NCBI RefSeq assembly: GCF_052857255.1
Contig: NC_135497.1
Span: 115,693,440-115,757,439, forward strand
From: Amblyomma americanum
Taxonomy: Eukaryota; Arthropoda; Arachnida; Ixodida; Ixodidae
Direction: 5' to 3'
DNA length: 64,000 nucleotides
How positions within the stretch are numbered: position 1 is the first letter of the stretch; the number at the start of each line of letters is the position of its first letter. The position numbers and the translations under genes were made by a program. A model generated the notes under the pieces. The model saw nothing but the letters and a program-made list of their open reading frames with translations, was not told where the DNA came from and ran no database searches. This document shows positions 53,923 through 64,000 of this stretch, in pieces.

Positions 53923-55825
53923 ACTAAAATACTTAGAGGAAGAGAGGACTTCAAGTCGCAGTATGTTGTGGGTTGTGTTGGCAAGCTATTGTGATACTCT
54001 ACTAATGAAACCACTAATATGTGCACTCATAAAAGCTGAACTGTTGATTTTTTATTTTGCATCCGTTGCTCTTCCTCATACCTCAAGAAGGAAATGCCTA
54101 AATGTGCAACAGTCTTAAGAACTTTCAAAGATCCTCTATTCATGGACTGAAAACGTAGGAATTGTCAAAACGCTTTGTTTATATTTATAACGATCAAATG
54201 TGCCAAAACATGCTCCGAATTTTTGTGCTAATTAGTAAAATTGAAAACTAATAGAAGTGAAGCACCAATTATTAAAACAAATTTCAGTTTGATTTCTTTG
54301 CATAATGTGAAATTTTCTGCACATTGCAAGTGTAGCGTTTATTCTTCAGTATTCATCTTTACACTGCAGGAGACCTGAGCCTTGGTTAAATGAAATGTTA
54401 GTGTTGCAACGAAAATTTCAGTGGCAGTTGAAATCCTGAAACATATACAAGGTGTTTGTACATTATGAACATATAAGTGTTTGTGAACTGCACTGGTCTT
54501 GCAAGTACAAAACTTCTACACATAGTGAATTAAAATACATCTAATTGGTCTGACTTGTGTGTTTTTATGCTGTCGGTTTACATAATAAAGTATCTTCAAT
54601 CTCGCATGTCCTTTCATTGGGAAGCCTGAAAAACATCTAATATCTCGCAAGTGCTGACAGTTGACAGGGGCAGATTTATGGGTGACTGTTCGAGGGGTCG
54701 GTTTGGAAGAGGGGGGGGGGGGGGGGGGGGGGGAGTCCTGTTTGAACCATGTATTTCCTGGACTTCTTTCATCAAAAAAGGAAAAAAATGGCATTCAGCG
54801 TGGTTTTCCTATGTTGAACGAGTATAGACACCTAATTTTGGTAGCATGTTTTCTTCTGTACAATGATGCGGAAGACACTACTATACATGAATCACTAGGT
54901 GGTATTCGCCTATGACCACTAACACTAAATTTATGGTTGAATTTTTTCTGTCGTGCTGTTCCGATTGAAACAGCTCAACGATGATTATGACATAAAAGTA
55001 TGCGTATAGGTGAAGTGAGGCATACAAAAATAATTAATCGCTGGCTTTGCATTCATTGTCATTCTGGCTCTTGAAGCAGGCTGGCTTTAGCATTGTAGTG
55101 AATTAAAATGCCTAAGCAGTGATTATATCGCAGTTTTTTTTCATTTCTCAAGTGACCTATACGCACACTTTGACATCACAGTCATTGTTCAGCTGTTGAA
55201 ACCGAAACCAAAACAGCACGAGATAGAAATTCGATTATAAATTATTTAGTGGTCATAGGAAAATACCATGCGGTAATTCATGTATAATAATGCCTTACTC
55301 ATGATTACAAAGAAGAAAACACGCACCCAAAAGTTTGGTGCCTAAATTTTCACATCTTGGGGGGGGAATCCACCCCTGGCATTTGAATCCGCATGCAAAG
55401 CTATTTCTTTATGCTTTCAAAAATTTTACCTTTCGTAAAGTAAGGAAATTGTCCATTTGAAACTACTTTTCCGGCGAAGTTTTTTCTTGCTCCCATTCAA
55501 GGAGCTCTGAAAATGGCAGCATTGTTCAAAGCTTACTCGAGAAATGTAAATCTTTGCACTATACTTAGTATACGGGCAAAAAAAACTACATTTATGAGTG
55601 TGCATACGTTGGCAGAGCTGCAAAGGTGGCTATAGTTAATTATGTTTCTTGAGTGTATCGGGCGCACTGTACTTGGACGATAAGGGAAACAGGTGGAAAA
55701 AGCAGGTGGCGTGTTCAAACTTGTAGCTCTGTAGTTTGCCCCAACTCACGATGACACAATTTTTCTAGGCATGAGTGGCAGGGCATGAATGTGCAACATA
55801 GGTTTGTCTGATGTGTCATAGCAGA
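53923..55825. other. Intergenic, unassigned
   Basis: AT-rich sequence with no gene. It contains a 23-nt poly-G run at 54711-54733. Open frames on both strands near it are caused by low-complexity sequence. Confidence 0.5.
54711..54733. repeat. Poly-G tract (23 nt)
   Basis: An uninterrupted G run preceded by aaga. Length is likely to vary between individuals or assemblies. Confidence 0.95.
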
Positions 55826-55829
55826 TTAT

Positions 55830-56110
55830 TGACTTTTTGCAGGGTGCGTGCATATCTGGATATCAAGAAGTATGATAGAGAATTTTTCTGGAATTTCCTG
55901 CATAGAATCAAGTCCTGCAAACACCGTTGTAAAATGTTTCAGCACTAAATCCACATTACTGGTCCTGAATTTTTCGAACAAGTGGCAAACAAAAATATGA
56001 AACATATCTGGAACACTAAAATCCCAAGGGCCTCCATTAATTCTCGGAGAGCAGCCTCCGTTGGGGAAGAGCATGTATAGGTTGGAAATCAAAGGGGCAG
56101 TGCATGGGCT
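55830..56110 (-). pseudogene. Penelope-like RT fragment, minus-strand copy
   Basis: The minus strand reads ISNLYMLFPNGGCSPRINGG, then HLFEKFRTSNVDLVLKHF and IQICTHPAKS. The same order occurs in the plus-strand copy starting at 56235. The catalytic motif position (RYVDDF in the family) reads PDMFHI here, so it is degenerate. Its 5' side faces the plus-strand copy. Confidence 0.65.
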
Positions 56111-56234
56111 TGTGCAAATTCCGTCGGTTTGAGTATATGCACGACACCATCATACTCAGCAAACAACGAAGCTATGTATATATGCAGCAAACCCAGAAAC
56201 CCACATGAACTGTTCCACCCGTGTAGACACATCG

Positions 56235-56700
56235 CAACAGAATTTGTTTAAGGCTCATGCATTGATTTCCAACCTGTACATGGCAAAAGGAGACCGCTCT
56301 CTGAGAAATGAACTGGAGGGCCGCGGGATTTCAGTGTTTAGGTATGTTGGTGACTTTCTTCTGTGTTGCTTGTATGAAAAGTTCAGGACTGTCGATGTGG
56401 ATTTTGTGTTTAAATATTTTAGAAAGATGCACGCCCGGACTTCATGCATGAAATGCCAGAAAAACTATCTGTCCGATTTCTTGATGTCGAGATACGCATG
56501 TACTCCGGCCATACCTGCTGGTTGCAGAGGACAAAAGGTGAAAAGCAAAGAGAATGTGCTATGACACTTGTCTGTCAAAGCTCATAAAAACAAGTATCAC
56601 ACATGGATGCCATTGTCAGTGTGTTGAGGAATTGTGCGATCAAAACGCGGGGCAAACATTGCTGCCTTCATCAATGTGTCGAAAAATCGTGCAATCATGA
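56235..56700 (+). pseudogene. Penelope-like RT fragment, plus-strand copy
   Basis: It reads LISNLYMAKGDRSLRNELEG, then VFRYVGDFLLCCLYEKFR (family RYVDDF, here RYVGDF) and, after a frameshift near 56430, YSGHTCWLQRTK-like and SKLIKTSI (family HSKLVKRGI). A frame of 119 codons is open from 56205 to 56564. The metal-binding aspartate pair is reduced to GD, so it is inactive. Confidence 0.68.
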
Positions 56701-57479
56701 CGTGGGGTAAAGCATACAGCTGCAAGTTCGCGCTCGTTACCTGCTCCGTCTCTGTTTTGTTCACCTGTTCGTCTTGCAGGTGCTTATGTACAATGCGTCC
56801 AGTACATTCAAGATGCATAGGTCACAGTCTGGAGAACAGGGCAGATTTGTAAGAGCATTTTGTTCAAAGCCAGAGTGCATGGTAACGGGAGGTGCGAATG
56901 TTTCCTTCAAATCAATATAAGCTAGAAGAGCGCGGAGTTCGAACAGCTGCCGTCCAAACGGAGAATCCGTTTTGTAACGAGGGGCGGGAATGGGGCAGAA
57001 CATTTTGTAGCCAGTGCCATGTTGCATGTACGTGTGTGATGTCGATGGTAACAAACTTTTGTGTGACAGAACAATTGGCGGGACGCTTCTTAGCTCATTA
57101 AGTGCTGTACGCGCAGACTTTGCACGGTCTGTGGCATAAATCAAGAGGGTGGCACGAATCGATGCCGGGTACATCTTCCAGGAAAAAAGGGAGTACATAC
57201 GTGTTCACAACGTGGTAATTCTCGTCGGGCACCAGCGGAGCTCTGAGCCCTTGTCTAATGATTAACGGAGCAAGAACTATATAGCCTTTTGAAATGGGGC
57301 GTGTAAAAAAATAAACTTGCTATGACAGGTAAAAAGAGAAAAACCTAATAACACAATGCAGGTCCGACTCCGGTAGCTAACTGGGTGGCTTCAGCTGGGG
57401 TGTAGGCAAAACAAGGTTCGCATTTATCAGCCGTTGATGGCAGCCTGAACTCACCTTAGTCTTATTCTTTGTTCCGTAA
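56701..57479. other. Unassigned, open minus-strand frame
   Basis: A 145-codon minus-strand frame (56761-57198) and a 73-codon one (56597-56818) are open but match nothing I know. The sequence is less AT-rich than host introns, so it is probably part of a transposable element. Confidence 0.35.
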
Positions 57480-60400
57480 ATGACTGCAAAACATATGTTT
57501 GAACTCATGCCACCATGCTGAGACCACGCCTACAGCAGGATCTACTATTGGCATGGAATTCGAGAGACTACACGTACGCGCAGACCGTCGGCGCGCCGAA
57601 AGGAAATGCAGAACTAAATCCACGCATATGATCTCGCCCTTTGTCGCTGAGCTCAACGACAAATAAAGCGCCACCTTGAGAGATTAAGGAGAAAACGCTG
57701 GAGGCAGTTCTGTTCATCGCTGAGTCCGCGCAAACCGCTTTCGCGTATTTGGCAGGGAGCCAGGAGCTTGCGTTCACCCCCACGGGAACGGTATCCTTTC
57801 CATGCCCTGTCCCTTTAGCAATGCCGTAATAATGTAGAGGTAGCAGAAGAATTCTGCAAAATGGTTGTGGGCACAACTCCGGCAGCATCAAGCAGTTCGG
57901 AGGTTTTTGTGCCACCTTCACCAGACGACCACTACGACATGCTATTCACGATGCCTGAACTCGACGCTGCTCTTTCCTCTTGTAAGCGTTCACCTACACC
58001 TGGTCCTAGCGGGATTTCTTACGCGTCTCTCTCTCTCACCTTGGCATGGAAGGCTGAACTGTGCTGCTCAGTTACTACAATAATACATGGGCTTCCGGAA
58101 TTGTTCCAGAACACTGGGAGATCAGCTGCCTGGCTGCTATTTTGAAGCCTGGAAAGCCTCCTTATGAGCTTACCTCATACCGTCCAGTTGCACTAGCAAG
58201 CTGCGTCGGTATACGGTTATGAAGCGAATGGTGCTGGCGCGGCTCGAATGGTTTTTAGAGCAGAATACTCTCTATCTGGACATGATGACCAGATTCCGGC
58301 GGGGACGTTCTTCGATTGACAACATAATCGACCTCGTATCGACAGGGGAACATGAAAAACGTAGCCGCCGACTCGTCGCTGCCGTCTTCTTAGACATCAA
58401 AGGGGCCTACGATAACGTAATTCATGATGCCATTCTCGATGCCCTTGACGACATGAGCGTTGGCGGCCGGATGTACTCGTGGATTGTGGTCTACCCCAAC
58501 GCCCGGTCCGTTTACATGTCTACGCCTGATGGAGAGACTACCCATCATCAGTTTGCCGTGGAGTTCCTCAGCGAGGAGTTCTCATCCCTACTCTATTTAA
58601 CGTTGCGTTGACTGGACTTGTGAGTGAACTTCCCGCTCACATCCACATCAGTGCATATGCTGATGACATCTGCATCTGGGCTTCGGGTTCGACACGTCCG
58701 CAAATGCGCGCGAGATTACAGCGTGCCGTGTTATCTACTTCAAGGTACCTACGGCGTCAGGGTTTGCACTTAGCAGCTGAAAAATGTGCTGTGGTCGCAC
58801 TCACACGCAAGTCTGTCTGCCGCTACCCGGTAACACTTAACACTTACAAGGATTGCAATACCATACGTCTCCCACCACAGATTTTCGGGCATTATCATTG
58901 ACCGCGATCTGTCATATATGGTCTAGGCATATAACTATGCTAAAGAAAAGGCACTCTTTTTTTGCCATGCTCTTCGCTTCGTAGCAGGCATCAAATGGGG
59001 CCCAACGGAGCGCTCCTTACTTTTACTATACTCTCTTTTTAAACTACATTCGTTACAGCCTTCCTGTACTCTCTAACATGCGCATTTCCTGCATGCGGAC
59101 ATTAGAGAGTGTTCAAGCACAGGTGCTCAAGATATATGCCTTTGATTACCACGTTGTGCCTCGAACAAAGGCACAATTGAGGAAGCTCGTGCGTGCCCAG
59201 TATCGATCTAGGTGTCACACGAACCACTTCGTGTATATTTACGCGCGCTTACACGGCACCGCTGTCACCCGCTGACGAAGATTTTTGATGAGCGACCGGA
59301 CAGCAGTTTTGCACGTACACTGCACTGCCATCAATCCGAATTGCCATCAGACTATTCCCTGCCATGTCATCCCTTGCAGCCACCATGGGCGATGACTCAG
59401 CCTTCAGTATGCCTGCATGTCCCTGGCGTAATATAGAAATCTGTGATGCCGGTTAGCGGACTGAAGCAACTAGCTCTTGCCTACATCTGGTCAAAATACC
59501 AAAACTATGTTCACATATATACTGATGGATCTGCGTCACCAAAGGCATCGACAGCATCTAGGGTAATCCCCACTCAGCAGACGACACGGAGATTCATTTT
59601 AGGACACAATTCTACTTCAACCGCTGCAGAGCATGAGGCCCTTTGGGAAGCGATTCGCCACATCTGCGGAGAACCGCCTCAGCTAGGAGTGGTGCATTTT
59701 CACAGAATCTAAACCTGCGCTACAAATTTTCGGATGCATCCTACGCCACACCACCTACCAGGTTCTGGCTTTTGACGTCACTGGACTCCTTTCATCTGCT
59801 CAGGAAAAAGGCCACCGTATAGTGTTCCAATGGATCCCTGGACACTGCGGAGTCGATGGAAATGAGGCCGCCGACGCTGAAGCAAGGAGCGCCTTCAACA
59901 GCCTGCGCACAGCTGTGCCATTCTCTAGACCGGGCACCACTTGTCTCCTTTCGGAGGAGTGCAACGGCTAGATACTGGGCCCTGTCCCAGACACTCGACA
60001 CATCCGCCTCAAACAGCTAGCTCTGGCGATGGATTTTTCTGTTCCTCGCGGAATACCACGCCCTATTGCATGCTTAATACATAGGTTGCATTTAAACGTC
60101 GCCTTCATGCGCAACTACTTGCATTTAATTGGACAAGCGGACTCCCCGGGCTGTTTCACATGTGGCGTGCTCAAGACTTTAGAGCATGTTTTAGTGGCGT
60201 TCCCAGCATATACACGAGAAGGACTCATGTTAGCATTTACTTTGAAGTCTTTTGACAGCAGGCCCCTCTCGGAGGATGTGACCCTTGGCGCTTGGCCAGA
60301 GAGTTATAAAACTCTGCAGGCAACGCGGGCCTTGACTCGCATTTGTAATGTTATAAAATGTGCCCTCTCTTTCTTCATCTGCCTTCTCCCATCATAATCA

Positions 60401-60486
60401 TGCCTCATCGTGAGCCTCTTTTTTTCTCCTCTTCCCCTTCCCCAGTGCAGGGTAGCAGGCAAACTCTCTCTCTCCCTCTCTCTTTG
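57480..60486 (+). pseudogene. I-group LINE, 5'-truncated (RT, RNase H, zinc tail), broken
   Basis: Plus-strand segments in order: the basic linker before RT (57480-57860, for example RKPLSRIWQGARSLRSPP), the RT start SPTPGPSGISYASL, LTSYRPVALASCVG, FRRGRSSIDNIIDL, VFLDIKGAYDNVIHD, a frameshift across the PQGG motif near 58570, then the catalytic ISAYADDICIWASG at 58650. RNase H follows (HIYTDGSASPKAS at 59510, EHEALWEAIRH, QWIPGHCGVDGNEAAD at 59833), then the CCHC-like tail CFTCGVLKTLEHVLV at 60150. It ends in a CT-rich stretch. YADD is intact but frameshifts and stops (for example near 58140, 58580, 58920 and 59710) inactivate it. ORF1 and the endonuclease are missing. Confidence 0.87.
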
Positions 60487-62766
60487 AACTGCATGCAGCC
60501 TGCCTAAACTTACACTTTGTTCTTTTCATCTGCCTTAAAATAATTGTAACGCATAAGAGCTGTCGGCGAAATAATCTCCCGCTTTCGCCGAAAACTAACG
60601 CAGAATGTAAGCCTGATTGACGGTTCGGGTCGGTCGACGCCAGGACAATGTTCGACTGAAGCCCAGATGCGGCACTTACGGTTACGGCCAGCGTCGCCAG
60701 TTATTATACCAATAAGGACTGCATATTGAACATGGCTGAGTCTTCTCTAATAGGTCTAAAATCATACACACCTTTCACCTGTAAAGGATGCACCGCTAGC
60801 CATAAAAAACCAGCGCCGTCAAGCGCAACGCACAAAAGATGTTTTTGCGTTCTGTGCATGGCGGCATTGATTTTCTGGGTGTTTATCACTTGGCCAAAGT
60901 TATTTATTCTGTGCGACAAGAATAAACTATCAGTTAGTGCGCCTACATGTGTGTCTCGCGTCTTCTTCGTCTACCGCCTATTTATTTGGCGCCTTTTATT
61001 AGTGACAATGTCGCACCAACTCGCCCACCAACACGTGCTTAGCGATTGCAGATGGAGGAATTGTAATCGTAATCTGTTAATTATTATCTGTAACATGTAG
61101 AAGACTGTACGTCGTCGACCATTTCATACGGATCGAATTCCCACACATTGGCAGTGCGCATGCACACATTCTCACAAGGCTGCGCCTGCGCGGACGGGCA
61201 TTACAACTATCCCATATATTTACACAATACGCAGCACGGCGTAGACGTTTTCAGTTTTTTTTTTTTTTCCTTCGTGGGTCCCGGTCGACTCGGAGAGTGC
61301 TTGAGACCAGCCGTGCCTCGACCTGTAAAGTTCTCTTCCTGTTCGAGCAACTGCTAGCGCCTGCATTCTACCGTGCACGCGCTTCTGAAGTCAGGGAGGT
61401 ACGAGCTAGTACAAAGGTGTGCATTAACGCTATTACACGGAAAGAAATCAAATGAATGACTGTGTCTGCTGTCGAGACTAAACTATCATTACACAGCCAG
61501 TTTAGCAGCATTGGCAGTTTGGCTTCTTGGCAGTATTTAAATGCGTGCAGTGAAACAACATTTACAGAGAAATCAAGTACAGGTGTAGGGCGTATCTGGA
61601 AAATTGGGAGCGCTGAGAAAGAGTGGGCTTCGCGAAGAGATGATTGGGGATCACCTGATAACGCGATGAGCTAAATCGACCCAATCCTGAGCTGAAAATG
61701 AAATATTGTACCAAGCAGGGCGCCATTTTCTCGCTGGCAGCAGGCTCTGTAGATGAGTTTGCCTGAAAATTTTCGCGTGACCCCTACCGTGTTTAAGCAG
61801 TCTTCGTCTTTGCGCTGTTTGCCTTTCATTAAGCAGCTCGTTTAACGTAACATGAATCAAGGTTTAAACGTGTAGTGGTTAAGTCTGCAAAAACAAAACT
61901 AATTAAAGTAAAATTTTTTACGATTGTCGTGTGATACAGGCTGCCTTTAAATTTTTCATTTTTCGAACGTAACGGGTAAGGGGGTCACCGTTTGGACAAA
62001 ACAGGTGCGGTGTGGCTCTACTGCGATGTTCATGTTTCTTTGTTTTTGCTTGATAGGCCTGGGGCTGGGCAAGTGAAGAGCTCTCAGGAAGCAATCTTTT
62101 CATCTGCCAAATGAGGTGGAATGTGTTCCCATGTTCGGCGTGGAACCGAATTCTCGCGTGGCTGGCTTTCCCAACAAGTTTAATTCGGCTAGAGCGTCGG
62201 CCAATCGCGCGAACCGGTTCCAACTGGTTCGGAAAAGCCAACCACGCGAGAATATGACCCCTGGTTCTTTTTTTTTTAAAAGGGCGGGATGTCACTTTCA
62301 GTACGATGTTTTTATTTCTGGATGTATTTACATGAATTTTTTTAGAATATTGTAAAGAATTGTATGATACTCTCACAGTTAGAAATTTAATTGTTTTCTA
62401 ATATTTATTATTCCTCTGAATCTAGCTTGTGAAAAGGCTGCAGAGTAAGAACATGTGGCAGAAGGCTGGTTCAACATTGATAGCGTTCATCAAGTCAAGA
62501 CGTTCTTAGAACATTTTTCGCGAGGCACAAATTTTGGTTTGCAATTTTTCGGATGCAATATGTCCGTTCATACATCTAGGGTGAGAAGAAAATTTCATAC
62601 AAGAAATGTAAAATTCACAAACTTGAAAAACAAAGAATGTCTTCTCTTGCTCTATGGTCAGGAGTGCAGCAAAACAAACGGGGTCAAAACAAATAACAGT
62701 CGCGAAGGGATCTACTCCCCAAGCTGAGTATGTAGGCAGAAGACCGTAACCGAGAAAAACGCCCAC
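60487..62766. other. Unassigned region between LINE and SINE
   Basis: 2.3 kb without a recognised gene. A 124-codon plus-strand frame (60726-61100) ends in cysteine-rich and hydrophobic residues but has no known domain. An AATAAA lies near 60921. A strong inverted repeat sits at 62150-62253. Confidence 0.4.
62150..62253. repeat. 23-bp inverted repeat around a 58-nt loop
   Basis: attctcgcgtggctggcttt (from 62150) pairs with aaagccaaccacgcgagaat ending at 62253, with two mismatches. The loop contains gaaccggttcc, itself a palindrome. Probably a small foldback element. Confidence 0.8.
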
Positions 62767-63061
62767 CTGCCGCGGTGGCTCAGTGGTTAGGGCGCTCGGC
62801 TACTGAGCCGGAGTTCCCGGGTTAAAACCCGGTCGCGGCGGCCACGTTTCGATGGAGGCGGAACGCAAATGCCCCCGTGAGCTGTGCAATGTTAGTGCAC
62901 GTTAAAGATCCCCAGGTGGTCGAAATTATTCCAGAACCCTCCACTACGACAGCTCTTTCTCTGTTTATTATTTCACTCAGACCTTCCTCCCTTCCCTTGC
63001 AGCGCGGTTCGGGTGTCCGCCGAGATAAATAAGACAGTTACTGCGCCATTTCCTTTCCTTC
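62767..63061 (+). mobile_element. SINE, second subfamily, full length
   Basis: Head ctgccgcggtggctcagtgg (A box), cccgggttaaaacccggtc (B-box region), core gtgagctgtgcaatgttagt and gcacgttaaagatccccagg. The tail is cagttactgcgccatttcct. It shares the core with the Ruka-like copies but has the longer tail of the copy at 41331. No clear TSD is seen. Confidence 0.9.
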
Positions 63062-63147
63062 CAACGTCAATACAAAGAGAAAGTACGCCCTTGAGCAGTT
63101 CTACTCTGTCCCTTACCACAATTTATTAGCACAGACTATGAGCCTTA

Positions 63148-63761
63148 ATTCAAGACTGAAAACGGCGCGAAAAACGGAACAAGATAGAGAGAAGCAACAG
63201 GTTGCGCAGGAAAGTAAACGATGTAGAGAAAAAGCGAGAATCCTGCAGCACTAAGCACGTGACGCACTATGTTGACTGCCAAAACAAGGTGATCTACGAA
63301 ATCCCTCTGTCATGCGGTGCCACTTATGTTGGCCAGACTGGCCGGTGCTTAAATGACAGATTAAGAGAGAACGCTAATGATGTCAGAGTAGGCAGAGGGA
63401 TCACACTCGCCAAGCATGTGACAACATGCAAATGCCCTCCCCAGTTCAACAAAAGCAAAGTGCTGCGCACGCACTCAAGCCAACAAAAACGAGAACTGTA
63501 CAAAGCTTTCGTCATCCACATGAGAGGTGACAAGTGCTTGAGCGTGGCGTCTCTTCGCTTATTGAGAAAAGAGATAGCCTTTTTAGATATTGACCTGCAA
63601 TAGTATCAGTTTTATATCACGGTGTTCTTTCAGTTTATTTTATGTGTACTTCCTGTATTTATTCCGCTTTCGCATGAAATACACTCAGTTGTAAGTTCGG
63701 TGATGTGTGTGTTGCTTCTCTCTATCTTGCCCCGTTTTTCGCGCCGTTTTCAGTCTTGAAT
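63148..63761 (+). mobile_element. Penelope endonuclease module enclosed by a 52-bp inverted repeat
   Basis: The left arm 63148-63199 (starting attcaagactgaaaacggcg) is the reverse complement of the right arm 63710-63761 at 50 of 52 positions. Between them lies one open frame for a GIY-YIG endonuclease. The right arm matches the usual 3' non-coding end of tick Penelope elements as I recall it. The left arm is an inverted copy of it. Confidence 0.85.
63202..63603 (+). CDS. GIY-YIG endonuclease domain of a Penelope-like element (partial protein)
   Basis: A 133-codon open frame, MRRKVNDVEKKRESCSTKHV onward. The domain core is VIYEIPLSCGATYVGQTGRC followed by LNDRLREN, which carries the family pattern (Y...YVGQTGRC...RLRE). 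Then come histidine and cysteine residues (KHVTTCKCPP) typical of Penelope endonucleases. The reverse transcriptase that normally precedes it is absent, so this is a 5'-truncated element; the true start is not meaningful. The frame is free of stops. Confidence 0.82.
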   Translation: MRRKVNDVEKKRESCSTKHVTHYVDCQNKVIYEIPLSCGATYVGQTGRCLNDRLRENANDVRVGRGITLAKHVTTCKCPPQFNKSKVLRTHSSQQKRELYKAFVIHMRGDKCLSVASLRLLRKEIAFLDIDLQ

Positions 63762-63947
63762 CATGAACCAGCTGGCCCAACAATCCTCCCTTTATGAGCC
63801 TCATACTGCCCGTGTCGTTATCCAGTGGAATTCCGGAAGTTCTGACATCCCCTATAGCCTGAGCCCTTACTAACTCGCTTATCGACGATCTCTTATAGAG
63901 AGCGGTGGGCTAAAGGATATGTTTTGAAACGTTAACAGCAGGAAGAT

Positions 63948-63948
63948 C

Positions 63949-64000
<52 letters not shown>
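63948..64000. repeat. (CAA)n microsatellite
   Basis: At least 17 CAA repeats, running off the window end. Confidence 0.98.

Noticed and set aside
56761..57198. 145-codon minus-strand open frame as a host gene
   Set aside because: No recognised similarity, no splice context, and located between two retroelement fragments.
60726..61100. Cysteine-rich 124-residue protein gene
   Set aside because: No domain, signal or splice context supports it. It lies in repeat-dense sequence and may be part of an LTR element.
1..64000. CRISPR arrays, operons, bacterial promoters
   Set aside because: The window is eukaryotic with spliced exons. No regularly spaced repeats of CRISPR type occur; the CAA run at the end is a microsatellite.

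Overview
The window is eukaryotic nuclear DNA, most likely from a hard tick (Ixodidae). It holds spliced exons with GT-AG introns, many copies of a tRNA-headed SINE that I recognise as the tick 'Ruka' type, and fragments of LINE, Penelope-like, LTR and DNA elements. The tick assignment rests on recalled repeat similarity and on the divergence of the protein from vertebrate orthologues. It is an inference; class-level placement is firmer than genus.

One host gene runs through most of the window on the + strand: PIGN (GPI ethanolamine phosphate transferase 1). I resolve 24 coding exons between 195 and 51503. All 23 junctions are phase-compatible and encode about 880 residues ending at a TGA at 51501-51503. 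Only the N-terminal start, roughly the first 70-80 residues, lies upstream of the window. Exons W1-W8 carry the luminal alkaline-phosphatase-superfamily phosphotransferase domain with its metal-binding motifs. Exons W9-W24 carry the multi-spanning membrane region. Two introns (43814-44870 and 45144-45246) have U12-type (minor spliceosome) signals. The 3' UTR contains a 237-bp tandem duplication that doubles the poly(A) signal.

The introns are filled with transposable elements. Intron 4 has a TTAA-flanked MITE, a gypsy-type LTR and a pogo-like remnant. Intron 5 has two foldback MITEs and a SINE with a perfect 9-bp target-site duplication (TSD). Intron 10 has a hAT-like element. Intron 14 (10.7 kb) has a 2.2-kb TTAA element related to the MITE, a Penelope-like fragment and a minus-strand LINE. 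Intron 15 (7.9 kb) holds a 5.06-kb LINE with both ORFs and a 13-bp TSD, whose 3' end is SINE-like sequence. Intron 17 has two SINEs with TSDs. Intron 23 has a hAT-like composite ending 36 bp before the last exon.

Downstream of PIGN (52200-64000) I see no host gene. The region holds a SINE at 53682, an inverted pair of Penelope reverse-transcriptase (RT) fragments at 55830-56700, an I-group LINE with RT, RNase H and CCHC-like tail at 57480-60486, another SINE at 62767, a Penelope GIY-YIG endonuclease ORF enclosed by a 52-bp inverted repeat at 63148-63761, and a (CAA)n microsatellite running off the end. No new host system was found. The most noteworthy items are the LINE/SINE chimera, the enclosed GIY-YIG module and the pair of U12 introns.
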